Source of the DNA: Choristoneura fumiferana
Taxonomy: Eukaryota; Arthropoda; Insecta; Lepidoptera; Tortricidae
NCBI RefSeq assembly: GCF_025370935.1
Contig: NC_133479.1
Coordinates: 14,995,213-15,059,212 of the forward strand
DNA length: 64,000 bases
Direction: 5' to 3'
Below, piece after piece: positions 1 to 11,499 of this stretch. The position numbers and the translations under genes were made by a program. Each line of letters starts with the position of its first letter. Position 1 is the stretch's first letter. The notes beneath the pieces were generated by a model, which was not told the DNA's origin, made no database searches, and saw nothing but the letters and a program-made list of their open reading frames with translations.

Positions 1-1011
1 TAAAGGTAGTACCAGAACGAAACAATCAGCGGTGGCCATCGGCCGATCGCCGATCCCGATAACACGCCCCGCGCCCAAATAACGCAAGTATTAAGCAAAA
101 TGTATTATAATGAACGACTCTTTAATTCAGACTGTTTATCTTTTGTGTTATAACGACCGTCCAGTGTTGATGTTTCTTAATAACATATAATTTCACTTTC
201 CGAGTTTCCGAATTGTGTTCGACATTGTCTAATTTGACCAAATTTTGGAGTTCCATGAATTTTGTATGAGCACGTAATAACGTGCGCACAAAAAATCTCT
301 TAACACGATTAAAGCGATATCAATATGGAGGGCCGCGAGAAAACACTTGCTCGACGTCAGTGTCGATTAAAACGGAATTAACAAAACAAAATACTGTTAG
401 AAACGAGAGAAAAATGACAGATATAAGGCGTTGAAAAGCTGGGCGCACGCACGCCACTTGCTGAATTCTAAATTTAAATGTATATTTACATTGAGCTATC
501 GGGAGCGCGTAATTAATACAATCTTTGTTACAGGGTAATTTGCCAGAGCTAATGCCGGCGTGTGTAATCTTCAAAGGGGATTTAGGAACACGCGTTCTAT
601 TCTATTTTAGTCATGTTCAGAAACAGAGAAATATTTACAATCTCAGTGGAACACTTGGGCGCATCCGACGGTCGTAACGAGCGAACGTATCGATTCTGAC
701 TCAGTCGCGAGCTTTCATTTGATTGAAGCGAATCGCACTTGTTATTAATATTGGTATGCATTTTCACATGCGGGCGGATGTGTGAACTTATAAGTGGAGG
801 GGATATCATAAAAAAGTTAGTTAGTTAGTAATATGGGAGTCTAAGTTAATGCAAATACCTGAGCCTTGAGAAGTTCTATGTATTGGAGACGCTTGTGCAA
901 AGAAACAAGTGCTTGATTGAAATTTACGACTTAACTTTCAACTGAACACTCCTAACATGCCTCTAAGTAAGTAAACTTATTGAGGCCGTTGGCTGCTGTT
1001 AATTTTACTCT
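1..1011. other. Non-coding, no gene recognised
   Basis: Mostly unique-looking DNA, with GC-richer pockets at about 30-80 and 310-680. Short minus-strand open frames at 320-574 and 597-809 show no family motif, no signal peptide and no codon pattern that would support a gene. I see no repeat with clear ends. Confidence 0.6.
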
Positions 1012-1176
1012 GGTACCATCAGCCAAATAAGTGGTCTATAAATTTTTAAACAAGTTCCTATCAAATTAATGTGTCGCTAAAGTTGAACTTTCAAGTTGAC
1101 AGACACGTCTATTGGCATTACCTATTATTTATTATCAACTTTAGGGTGGTAGACCACATATTTGGCTGATGGGACC
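1012..1176. mobile_element. Foldback MITE, 165 bp
   Basis: Imperfect terminal inverted repeats of about 28 bp. The left arm begins GGTACCATCAGCCAAATAAG (1012-1039). The right arm at 1149-1176 ends TTTGGCTGATGGGACC. There is no coding capacity. The target-site duplication is not clear, so I do not assign a superfamily. The termini match a repeat I recognise as common in Lepidoptera. Confidence 0.7.
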
Positions 1177-1685
1177 TAGTTATTTAAAAATAGACAGTCG
1201 CGGAGATCTTTGAAGCAACTGTTTGTGCCCTTGAGAAAAAAACGAAACTTTGAAACTTTACATTTTTTTAATCCACTGTCCTAATTGAAATTCTTATAAA
1301 ATCGTAATAACTTTATTTAAATAGCTCCACTTTCTCCATTTCATCCTACCGTTTGGCAATGCAGTGGGTAATTAAAAACGAAAATAAACAGACCGCTTCG
1401 AATCGTAAAAGATCTATGACAGCTAAAAAATAGTACAGATGAACGGTTGGGCTGTTAAACTGAATCAGTCACAGAAATAAATCTACGAGGGCCGACTTTG
1501 TACGATAATTAATTGATGCTCAACTATTTGGGTTTACAGGTGTCTTGTTTAGTGTTGACTCTGAAGGCTAATTAGATGGCTATGCAAAACGTTGCAATTT
1601 AAATTCGCATTCAATTTAATTTAAGTAATAAACGACAATCAACGTCTTTCTGTGACGCAAATTACCAATCTCCGATTACCTGTTC
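1177..1685. other. Non-coding, nothing recognised
   Basis: AT-rich sequence with several short TTAAT/AATTA runs. No open frame, repeat or RNA gene that I can support. Confidence 0.5.
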
Positions 1686-1912
1686 AAAAAGGTTGCTTGG
1701 AAGGGATCGCTCTGAAGCGATAAGGCGGCCTGTAGCTTAGACCCTCTCATGCTGCCTGTGCCTAGCAGCATGACGTATATAGGCTGGGATAGTGTTGGAT
1801 GATGATGATGATGATTGCTTACCTTGTAATTTTCTCTCTGTGTGTATATTTTCTGTATTGCTTACCTACTATTGTACTGTACATGTACAATATGAAGTCA
1901 TTGTATTGTATT
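1686..1912 (+). mobile_element. Non-LTR/SINE 3' end (family A), interrupted
   Basis: Begins GGTTGCTTGGAAGGGATCGC, a hallmark of an abundant lepidopteran retroelement 3' end. It runs through a pyrimidine-rich stretch (TTTCTCTCTGTGTG, CTGTATTGCTTAC) to a GTCATTGTATTGTATT tail. Related 3' ends lie at about 7020, 15233, 17055, 18366, 19075, 38203 and 42083. It is split by a short SINE tail at 1740-1816. Confidence 0.65.
1740..1816 (+). mobile_element. 5'-truncated SINE tail, 77 bp
   Basis: Holds the SINE 3' segment (CCTAGCAGCATGACGTATAT, then AGGCTGGGAT) and a (GAT)n tail. GCTTA occurs at 1735-1739 and again at 1817-1821, on either side of the insert. I read this as a 5-bp target-site duplication inside the older family A 3' end. 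Confidence 0.65.
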
Positions 1913-2226
1913 ATTTGGTTTAACTGTACAGTCGAGTGTACAAATTAAACTTACTCTTACTGTACATTACGGATATTGCTATTGACAGTCGGATTGTAAT
2001 TAAAAAAGATTGTATACGCCAATATAACAAATTGATTGCAAATTCTCGAGCTATATCTTAATGTGTACAATGTACGGTCATATAGGTACCACATATTATA
2101 CTCTTATTCCGACGTAATGAGGCTGTGGTAACATTGTTTTAAGTGGTTCGAAAAGATTATTGCACCTTGGGCAGGTTTGTTCGAATCTCACTCATCAATT
2201 TTGCCGCCAAACAGCGGCACTTAGCA

Positions 2227-2227
<1 letters not shown>
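1913..2227. other. Non-coding, nothing recognised
   Basis: AT-rich, with several GTAC/TGTAC runs just after the family A tail (for example ACTGTACAGTCGAGTGTAC near 1924). No gene or bounded repeat is visible. Confidence 0.5.

Positions 2228-2299
<72 letters not shown>
2228..2299. repeat. (CA)n microsatellite, about 36 units
   Basis: Uninterrupted CA dinucleotides. It directly abuts the 3' end of the minus-strand retroelement that follows, so it is probably that element's expanded (TG)n tail. The plus-strand open frame 2143-2424 across it (His-Thr repeats) is an artefact of the repeat. Confidence 0.95.
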
Positions 2300-2303
<4 letters not shown>

Positions 2304-2515
2304 TCACGCCTGTATTCCCAAATGGGGTAGGCAGAGCACACGAAACGTTACCGCTTCGCAGCCACTTTTAGCAATTTTAGGTTTTAAGTTTGACAAAAAC
2401 GGTACAATAATGACAGGTTACTAGCCTGTCGCCTACGGTATACCAAAACCTAAGTATATCCTCAGTCGCCTCTTACGACATCCACGGAAGAAATAGAGAG
2501 GTGTAATCCTAACCC
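2300..2515 (-). mobile_element. Non-LTR retroelement 3' end, minus strand
   Basis: Contains CATCACGCCTGTATTCCC and CTCTTACGACATCCACGGAAG, both hallmarks of a common lepidopteran retroelement. A related plus-strand piece is at 39366-39442 (TTCACGACACCCACGGGAAG). The (TG)n tail is the preceding microsatellite. No intact frame remains. Confidence 0.6.
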
Positions 2516-2562
2516 GGAACCCTATTTTGGGCGTGTCCGACACGCTCTTGGCCGGTTTTTAC
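2516..2562 (-). repeat. Fragment of repeat C, minus strand
   Basis: GGCGTGTCCGACACGCTCTT is the reverse complement of the start of the long repeat at 47403 (AAGAGCGTGTCGGACACGCC). Only about 47 bp remain. The rest is cut off at the border with the retroelement on its left. Confidence 0.6.
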
Positions 2563-3624
2563 GTATTGACGAACCAAATTAAAACATTTGATTGCAATGG
2601 TTTGGACATAATAATGAAAATAAAGGAATTAAAACAATTGGAAATGCTGGCTCAACCAATCTGACAGAGCAACTGATTTTGATGAGCTCTGTCAGACGGA
2701 TTGCACCAGATTTAAATATATAATTAAAACTAAGGAGTTCCAACCAGTCGCCAACACTATACATCTGTGTGCGGGTCAAATCTTGCAAGTTAAATTTGAC
2801 CTACTTTTTACAGTTCATTCTCACCGATGTGTCTCAATACAAAAAGTAATAGTATTTTTATGAATCCGATCTAAAGTCATTGGAATGAACGCGTATACCT
2901 TTGCTGTAATAGTACCACCTAAGTGGAGTCATTCAGTAAGGAATGCTATAAAAATACTAAAAGATTTACCGCGTGATGATTTTCTTTATTGTTATATCTA
3001 ATATTATATGACTGATTGGAATTCGCAATAAATCTCCACGTGTGTTTCGTCAATCACGAGCGTTGGTGTCGAGTATTTTGTTCAGTTGTTAATTTTGCCT
3101 CGCATATAATATTGAGGTATTTTCGCAGTAAAAAAAGTTCATGCCAAAAAAAGTCTACAACGGAAGTTGTAACAGTAGTTTATGCGACTGACACATAATG
3201 AAACAAGCGTGTTTTATTTTATGAAATAAGCAGAAAAGATGAGTTCCATAAGAAGATCACAAGTGTTTTGTTTGTGTTCCTATGGATTTGTCTTGAATAA
3301 ATTTAATTTACTTAATTTTTATTTCATTTAAAGCCATAATTAGGCATTTCATTTTGTATTGGTTACATAAACTACTATTATAAACATTTTTTGTATAAAT
3401 TTCGTTCAGAAATGTCATTTCTAATTCAATAATTCCAAATTCCAATGAGAGCAGGTAAAATACAGTTTTGAAAACAATAACACCCTTCCTTTTGCGTTGG
3501 GGTGCTCAAGAGCAAAGAAAGGGAAAACCAACACACTATTTTTTAGAGAAATTCGTCATGAAACTCACTCAATATCTAACCAACGATACTTTGGTGGTGA
3601 CAATTCTCTCTGGAGTGTAACGAG
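2563..3624. other. Non-coding, one small hairpin
   Basis: A perfect 10-bp stem, CTGACAGAGC (2661-2670) with GCTCTGTCAG (2686-2695), is the only structure noted. The remainder is AT-rich without a supported gene. Confidence 0.5.
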
Positions 3625-3627
3625 TAA

Positions 3628-3790
3628 GGCCAAGCACGTACTACGATTTTTTGTCGTGCGATAATTGTGTCGCAAAAATGCATCGTATACGTTTATACGT
3701 AAGTGTCGCGATCGCGATTTTCTGTGATATTATTACAGCGCGATTCTAAAATCGTGTCGCAAAAATTAAAATCGCAGTGCGCGCTTGGCC
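3628..3790. mobile_element. Harbinger-like MITE, 163 bp, TAA target site
   Basis: The termini are inverted: the left starts GGCCAAGCACG and the right ends GCGCGCTTGGCC. Inside, AAAATCG and GTCGCAAAAAT blocks occur in opposite orientation. It is flanked on both sides by TAA (3625-3627 and 3791-3793). A 3-bp TWA duplication is the usual target of PIF/Harbinger transposons, so I assign that superfamily tentatively. There is no transposase. Confidence 0.7.
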
Positions 3791-3793
3791 TAA

Positions 3794-6700
3794 CTTAGAA
3801 GAAGAAATATGAAACGGGAACGTTAAGTCGTTACGTTACGTTCGTTACTTCAATGGATTCTACCCTAGCGCTTTTCTTAGATGCCACTTGAATAATTAGA
3901 CAAGTCATTGTGAGGTCGCCCGTATCACTATTTCCTTTGCAATAAAAAATTGGTCCAAATTCCACATCGAAAATAAGACGTTTTTTGGTCGCTTGCCAAG
4001 TTCATTATGAGCGTTCATGAAATTTCACATTTGAATTATTTTACTGCCTGACTTATGGCTGTTACTTAAATATTTGGTAAACAGGAAAAATATGGCGCTG
4101 ATCGATCAAATTTAATGCGGTATGCTGAAATAGCTTTAAGTGGATCGCGGCATTGCGCGTTAAGAAAACATTCCTGGCTTTTGTAGTGGATGGATAGTTC
4201 GGCTGTTGCAAAACAGATCAACATAAAATTATTCATACTGTAACAGTATTTTTAATGGGAAAATTCCTTGGGTTTATTGATGTAAGGGCCAGTCCTATTT
4301 AAGATCAATGGTCTTAGTACCAATATGTGCAACGTTTGTCATCATCGGAGGTTGGATATAGAAGCAGAGGCAAAGCAAAAAGCAGATGGCAGAACGACTT
4401 AGATACATATTAAGTAAACAAGGTGACAGTGTGGCCTAAAAGAGAGCCAGCAGTGGAACTCTTTACATAGTTTAAGGAACTTTTTATAACATATAGGTAA
4501 ATTTGGTAGTCACCTGAGTTGTATTTCGTAAGATTGATTATAATGTGTATCGAACGAAAACCTTACAATGGAAATGATTCCAGGTAATAAATAGTCAAGA
4601 ACACATAAAAACAATATAGTAAAGGGCGAAGATTATCTATTAAGAATTTAGTTTCTTGATAAAAAAACTTCACGTAAAATCTTAAAGCAATGTTTCGCAA
4701 TTTAGTGAGAGTCGTACCTTATTAATGAAACACAGATCTCAAATGAAATATTTGATGTGAATAATGACCAAGCAAACATTCTAACTAAAGTAGGATTATA
4801 TAAATCTAAGTATACTCCCAACTCAGATCAAGTAATGTACAGGAAGTCTTAAGGAAACAAATAAATTTCAACAACGAAAACCACAGACGCTGTAGATAAG
4901 TAACATTAAATAATGCAATGGACATTAGTTACATAATTTCGAGTTTGCAATATGCAGGCCAACAATAGAACGGAACATTATGAATCATCTCTGCCCGATC
5001 CATTCGCGCTCAAAGATTATCGAACTAGAGCACAAACACTTGCGGCGTACATTAAAACGCACGTGAACCTAATTTACGCCCGCGAATCTCCTCAGACGCC
5101 AACTTTAACAAAGTAGCAGTTGATGCATCAAACGATATGACATTTGTAGCTAATAAGTTCCAAGACATTAAAATATGCCACGTCACTTTCCTCATCCTTT
5201 AACAAAACGCGCCAACTCAAAACCGAAGCGTGCTAACTAGAGCTCGCTTATTTATAGCTTGCCATCTGTCAGATCGTAACTGCTCCAAATTCAAATCCAG
5301 GTTCGAATTTTGATTGTTTTTTTTTAAGTGCCTACTAATAAGTTGGCTGGAAACACGCACATTGTTGCAGTAGCAACAAACATATTGACGTATGTTTACG
5401 AGCTCGCAATTAGATCGTCCATTGATGTATAGCTTTTGTGAAATGGTGTGCGTTCGATTGAGAAGTAACACGAGGCCTGGAACTGATTAGCGGCCGTGCA
5501 TGTGTGAGTTAATAAATAGATATGAATAGATTCGTGTGTTGTTGCGCATTAAGTGTGCTTTGGATTTTATTATTTAATGATTCATCTTAGGGATATAGAA
5601 ATAGTCGGGAATGCTAACGCTGTTCGCGTTGAAAAGCCAGTAATAATAGAATATTGGCGCATCTGCCCCACTGTATATGTTTTAATGTTATTGCTCTTCT
5701 GCCTTAGATATGATATTTCGCTTTAGATTTATTTCGAGTGTTTTATGTTTTTAATTGCGTTACGAGAATTATTTTTGTGGCCGCCTGCTAAAATTTTAAC
5801 AGATGTTTTTGTTTCATCGATCTCGCCGATGACAGAATTAAGATCGTGTTTATGAAAAGTTTAACGTTGGTGGAAAAACTGATTAAAATCTGGATCAAGA
5901 ATATCTATTTTAGAATTAACAGTTTGAAGTACCTTTGAGTTGGACTCGTCTCGTGTCAGTTATTCTTTGGTCGTGAAATTATTGAAATTTGATATAATAT
6001 GATGCAATGCTTCTGATACTTTGTTTGTTTGACCCAAAAAGTAGGCACATGGTAGGTACATGGTTCAGCGCTAATTTACAAAATCACGTTGCACTTTATT
6101 ACGGCCACCATACAATAGAATGACCGTTCCGTAATAATATCACGAAAGCGCCTAAATCTGAAATTAACGTGTGCATAAAACCAATGAAACCTGGCCTCTA
6201 ACTACAACCTAATCTAAACTAGTAATAAGGAAAAAACTAATTTAAGGGGTCTCCGTAAAGTGGTCACGTTAATCGAGCTCAGCCTAAAGCACTGCCATTA
6301 AAGTCAATCATTAAATATGAATTATAAATATAAAAGAAAGTATAAGAAGCAATCATGGTCGGGCATTATTGGATTAAAATATCTTTCTATAGTGTGAACG
6401 CACTCTAATGCATGAAAGTAAATTGTGAGTGCAAGATAGCATTTGTGCTCGTAAGTAATTTGCAAAAATAAACCGCTCTGTATAATTTATGTTTTAAGAG
6501 CTTTTGTGAAATATATTTAATTTCATCAAAATATACAGTGAGAAGAATCGTTATATTTACAGGTACTCCTTTATTTACAAAAATAGTTGCAAATCTGTGT
6601 TGGAATAAAAATTATGTTTTGTCTATGTCTGGAAAAGGCGAATGCCGAAGTGAGAGATAAGGACAAACGAGTATTAAATCAACCGAACTTTATCAAGCGT

Positions 6701-7019
6701 TTATGATAATGAGAGTCATTTCAACCTCGGCCTTCATAGCCATTAATACGTTTCATTGCTGGACATATATTTCTTCCCTCTGCCACATTGGCTTGGAAAC
6801 TTTACAATGAATACTACAAAGCGGTGGTCAAAGTGGTATGTCAGAACGATTTTTTCTTTTTGAAAAGCTCGTGGTAATTTTCATATCCAATCCAATCAGT
6901 AATCGATGGAATCAAATGTGATCAAGGGGCTGAAACGAAATCCTCCTCCTCCCCGCTCTCCTTATTCTTATCTTGTATTTGTTTTCCCAGGAGTCAGCAA
7001 GATCGAACTAAATGGAAAA
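3794..7019. other. 3.2 kb of non-coding DNA, nothing recognised
   Basis: I find no repeat with readable ends and no coding frame. The minus-strand frame 5217-5471 (84 codons) has no recognisable motif. The area around 5000-5110 (CGCTCAAAG, CGCACGTGAACC) is a little GC-richer than its surroundings. Confidence 0.5.
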
Positions 7020-7145
7020 CTCCTCTGCAAGCCCTATGCCTCTCATGAGGAATGACAGGAACTCATCATCATGTGCCAGCTTTCTGTATTGCTTACTAAG
7101 TAATGTTCAATAAAGAGTCATATTTGTGATATTAATGTATTGTAC
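7020..7145 (+). mobile_element. Family A retroelement 3' end fragment
   Basis: Shares TTTCTGTATTGCTTACT and CAATAAAGAGTCAT with the copies at 1686 and 17055, including the AATAAA polyadenylation hexamer. The upstream part is diverged and lacks the GGTTGC...GATCGC block. Confidence 0.5.
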
Positions 7146-7851
7146 TCTTACTAAAATATAAAACTCAAAACATACTTTTTTATTATCGTCAAAAAACCAG
7201 TGAATGTAAAAAAAAATCTCACAACATAAAACTCCACCAACAAAACGGCACTTAAAACAAAACCCCTTTCAATTACCGTAAGTAACTTTAACCCATTGTC
7301 TATGATCATTTGTCGTATTCGCCACGCTACCCGAGGTCCTTCAGTACTATCAGATGCCGTCACACTTTAAGTAATATCGTCATAATGCCCTAATGAGTCC
7401 GAGTAACGCAATGAACGGTCATATTTGGCCCATAATGGCCCTTGATATAATTACAATGGAATATGGTTTTGTGATGTTAATGTTTATTTTAATGGGGTTA
7501 ATCTTGGTGAAATTGTGGCTGTTGTATAAGCTAGGCTTAGCGCTACGTCAACGGATGTGGACAAAAGTAATGACGCAATGACTTTACTCGCATTAACAGT
7601 GAGTGTGAAGGGGACATGAGTAGTATTAAAAATTAGAATTGTTAGAAACATTTTCCATAATCCCAAAGCTGCCGTTTAAACTTTAATTGTTGGAACTTTC
7701 TTGGCATCATAGTGCGACTTTAAGAATAACGCTTATTGTTAAGCATTGAAAAAGTCTTAAGTACCTACTAACAGAACATATTACAGAAGATAATTTTTGA
7801 GAAAATAGTTCTCAAAAATAGTAATTAATGAGACTGAGAGAATGCTCGTAT
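7146..7851. other. Non-coding, nothing recognised
   Basis: Overlapping short frames on both strands (7151-7363 minus, 7393-7581 plus, 7484-7666 minus) contradict one another and carry no motif. No bounded repeat is visible. Confidence 0.5.
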
Positions 7852-7990
7852 ATCGAGGGTATTCTGGCAGAACCGGATAAGTGCGCAATATTTATTTACT
7901 TGCACGGTTTTGCTAGATAAATAAAGCAGAAAAAATTGAGTATAAGTTTTAAAAAAATTTTGCTCTCTGTTTTGCCAGAATACCCTCGAT
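7852..7990. mobile_element. MITE with perfect 18-bp inverted ends, 139 bp
   Basis: ATCGAGGGTATTCTGGCA at 7852-7869 is repeated exactly as its reverse complement at 7973-7990. The interior is AT-rich and non-coding; the minus-strand frame 7825-8013 is a by-product. The flanks do not give a convincing target-site duplication, so the superfamily is left open. Confidence 0.75.
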
Positions 7991-9478
7991 TTGTTGTTGA
8001 AAATAACGTCCAAATTTATAAGTATTCAATAGAATTTCAGTAATAGAGTTGAGAAATCTACCAACTAGCCATAAGCAATATCCGCATGAAAGACCACAGT
8101 AACACACCACCGAAACTTACTAGGAGTAAACATACTGTTATGCTGTAGGAGTTCTTTTACTGTGACTACTATTTAATACAAAAATAGGTGCTCAAATATT
8201 CGTTTATTAAAAGCTAAGGTTGAATCTATCATTAATATCTAGCTAGATGATAACATAAATTCATTAGCCGTGTAAGAAAGAAAACCCGCTTCTCATCTCA
8301 GTGTTTATTAGGGACTAAACAAATACATAAACTTGTTTATTGTCTCACACACGTCCTGATAACTATGAGCGCGATAATTTATTAATTTCGCCTCGTCTTT
8401 GTTTGTTCCCCATGATCAATGTACACTCTCCCCTATGTTGCAATGGAGAGAAGTCCACAGTACGTTCGTTTATTTAATGCTTTCAGTGCCTTTGCCGCTG
8501 GAAGACGCAATCAAATTTTTGTTCTACTTTTATGTGGAAGGCCCCGCCGGTGTTTGATTTCAGTCAGTAGCAGTATTACCGCTTAATGCTTTAAAAAAAA
8601 CATACCTACTCCTCTCTTCTAACCTATTGAAGATTACCTTGATAATAGAAGAAAACTATCATGGCTCTTAAAACTGTTTTCTAAGCGCTACATGCTTCTG
8701 TTTTTGTGGCTTATGCTTATATCTATACTCTTTAATTTAAGTCAGTCAAAACACATGTTATATCATCATCATCATCATCGTCTTCAAGTTATGCCATTGT
8801 TGTCTAGCCAAAGTCTTGTCTGTCATTGTCAAAGGACGTGATTTGATGTTTCGTCTGTCGTTTAAAATAATTTGAAATATCTCAGCAATGGTTAGGTAAG
8901 TTTGATTGACACCTGTGTAAATATTTTTACGGTTTTGACTGAGCGAGCGCATACGAAGTCTTTCCGTTTCATCTTGGCGGCAAAAACGCTTTTGTATGTC
9001 TGTCCGGTTGTTCGTAATGTACGGACAATTATAGGATTTTTTGTCGATTCAGTTTTCGGAAAACTTGAAAATGGCGATGTCTCGGTTTAAAATTAAAAAA
9101 AAAAACACAGTTTGCGGAACCACAATTATACCTGTGATGTGATATTCAAAATATACCTACCACAAAATGCCGCAAAATGTGTTGTGAATCGGATATTCCA
9201 ATGAAAAATCGTCGAGGTAAATATTAGGTACTCGTGTGTTTAGCTTATAAGTCCTGTTTGTAGTATTTTGACTTCAAATTTAACTTTTACAGTGGTTGTC
9301 AGTTAGTTAAAACAAACATGTGCTGAAATATTTTCGATTAATTTTAAAACAACTTGCGTATATCTGTACCTACCTACAATTTCTTACAACAACACAGTAA
9401 ATCTTAAAATAAAGGTACAATTTTTCTTAAAATCATTTACAAAATGTTCACTTAGATGTAGTGCCATAAACAGAGAAA
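7991..9478. other. Non-coding with a short (ATC)n run
   Basis: An (ATC)6-like run at 8763-8781 resembles the simple-sequence tail that ends lepidopteran retroelements on the minus strand, but no element body follows it convincingly. Nothing else is recognised. Confidence 0.45.
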
Positions 9479-9737
9479 ATAAATAATAAATAAATATCAC
9501 GGGCCCCTTGACACGAATTGAACTAGTCCCAAACTAAGCAACGCTTGTACTATGTATACTAGGCAACGGATAAACATACTTATACAGATAGATACATTCT
9601 AAAATACTTGTTAAACATCCGAGACCCGAGAACGAACATTCGTTTTATTCATACAAATGTCTGCCCCGGCCGGGATTCGAACTCGGGACCTCAAGCTTCT
9701 TAGTCAGGTTCTCTAACCGCTTGGCCATCCGGTCGTC
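9479..9737 (-). mobile_element. tRNA-derived SINE (family S1), near full length
   Basis: Read on the minus strand it has a pol III A-box-like TGGCCAAGCGG and B-box-like AGTTCGAATCC in its head. The body (GTATGAATAAAACGAATGTTC, then CTCGGGTCTCGGATG) follows, and it ends in an ATTTATT-type tail. Other copies are at 9911, 41039, 56175/57246 (split), 62434 and, in part, 46996. It is transposed by the machinery of a partner LINE and encodes no protein. Confidence 0.85.
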
Positions 9738-9789
9738 AAAAAAAGGTAGAAGTCTCGCAAAATCCTGTATCAACCTGTCAAACGATACT

Positions 9790-9906
9790 ACATACAATCA
9801 CCAGCAGCAATATCTGACACAACTAATTTTTATGGCTGGTAGGACGTGTCAGATATTTTTGCACGCTCCGCTGTGGCAGATATAAGGTAATGCAGGTAGC
9901 TGTACG
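9790..9906 (+). mobile_element. Foldback repeat D, copy 1
   Basis: Contains TATCTGACACAAC, GGTAGGACGTGTCAGATATT and GCACGCTCCGCTGTGGCAGA. The ends, TACAATCACC and GTAGCTGTAC, are a decayed inverted pair. Copies 2 and 3 are at 48696 and 55330 (inverted). It is non-coding. Confidence 0.65.
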
Positions 9907-9910
9907 ACTA

Positions 9911-10130
9911 AGACCTTAGAGAACCTGACTGAGGTCCCGGGTTCGATTCCCGGCCGGGGCAGATATTTGTATGAATAACACGAATGTTTGTTCTCGGGTC
10001 TTGGGTTTTTAATATGTATTTAAGTATGTATTTATCTATATAAGTATGTTTATCCGTTGCCTAGTATCCATAGTACAAGCTTTGCTTAGTTTGGGACTAG
10101 GTCAATTGGTGTCAAGTGTCCCATGATATT
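9911..10130 (+). mobile_element. tRNA-derived SINE (family S1), 5' end shortened
   Basis: Has an intact B-box GGTTCGATTCC, then CCGGCCGGGGCAGATATTTG, the TTCTCGGGTCTTGGG body and GACTAGGTCAATTGGTGTCA near the 3' end. The A-box half is shortened. It points away from the minus-strand copy at 9479, giving a head-to-head pair about 170 bp apart. Confidence 0.85.
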
Positions 10131-11499
10131 TTTTTAATTTTATTTAATTATTGATACGCATCGTCCTACTGTATCTTAATCCGCTACGTCCAACGCCGTA
10201 GCCAATGATAAGACTTTTGTTTTCGTGATTGCTCTTTGTTAATCATACTTTCTTAATTAAGGAAAAAGTTGGAGCTAATTTAGGACGATTGAACGATAAG
10301 CTGCGACGGTGAAGTTTGATGTTTGGTGTGCTAATGAGTTCGTTATCATGGTTACGATCATGGCTTATAATGTGGAGTCACTTTACTATAGGAATTTAAC
10401 GTTGGCAAGGAGACGTATTTATGTACAAACCTTCAGAAAATAACATAAACCATATCGTTGTAAGTATGGTAATTTTATAGCAATACTATAAAAGAGATGA
10501 AAGATTTGCGTTTTTGTAATTAATAATTAAAGGACAACATTAAATTCATGGGGTAATAACAACTACCATACCTACCTGTACGCTCGCGCATAGATTAAGA
10601 TTTCATTTTTACCTATCTTAAACGCCTAAACATAGGTAAGTGTAGCTAAGACCTAACATGAAATGGTGTACATTTTCACCTCATTTACTATATCCCTAAC
10701 CACATTATAACGAACAAGTCGAACGCCTGAACGCCTCACTCGTCACTCCGCAAACGAGCAAAACACAAAACCATCACGGGAGCACAATACGATGCTTTAA
10801 ATATTTCACGCACCTTTAATGGAGCTCTTGCATAATGCTTGTGCCCTGGTACTTTCACAATGCATCCAAATCCCGTCTACCCTTAGGGCTATTCTCCTAT
10901 CAATCGAGATGATAGCCCGCTATCTCGGGCTACACGAGATGCATAATGCTCGCCACAGATAGCTGTCTCGGGCACGAAGCCTCCAAGCTTTGCAATTTAT
11001 TGTTTCACGATCTCAACCTAGCTCATTATTAAAACGGTTTGATACGTTCCTAGGTGTTGCTGACGCCCGAGGGCCGTGTGGGCCAATTACTCGGCCGAAC
11101 CGTGCCGAGCCATAGTTGTTTGACTTTAACAACGCTATTCCTGTCTTTAAGCTATGCTGTCCTGGTTGAACGCCGAAAGGAGTAGGGTAGTACTTGTTTG
11201 CGGGTTGTTCTGAATTTGCGTAATAAGATTTTATAGGGGTAATTGCTCGAGCACCGGGTTACTTGTCTGCTTATTGATTTTTGCCTCAATTTAATCGCTA
11301 GGTAAGTAACAAAGATGTTTGATTTCATTAAAGGGGAAATCAATTCCTTGTCTTCCATGTCTTCATGAATAACGAACGTGACTGATAAACACTCGAAGAA
11401 TCACTTTAGGTGTTAGAAATGTGTTATTTTTAGGGGTTGTTTTTACAAATATAATTCACAATAACGTATAAATGGTCAGTTATTGTTTTTAAATATTAA
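10131..11499. other. Non-coding, nothing recognised
   Basis: Unique-looking sequence. A GC-richer patch at about 10870-10980 and another at 11050-11110 have no open frame. The minus-strand frame 11152-11358 has no recognisable motif. Confidence 0.5.

Noticed and set aside
2226..2299. CRISPR-like array or satellite
   Set aside because: It is a plain dinucleotide run without spacers; no direct-repeat and spacer pattern was found anywhere in the window.
2143..2424. 93-codon frame with a His-Thr repeat
   Set aside because: The repeat is the (CA)n microsatellite read in frame, followed by a retroelement on the opposite strand.
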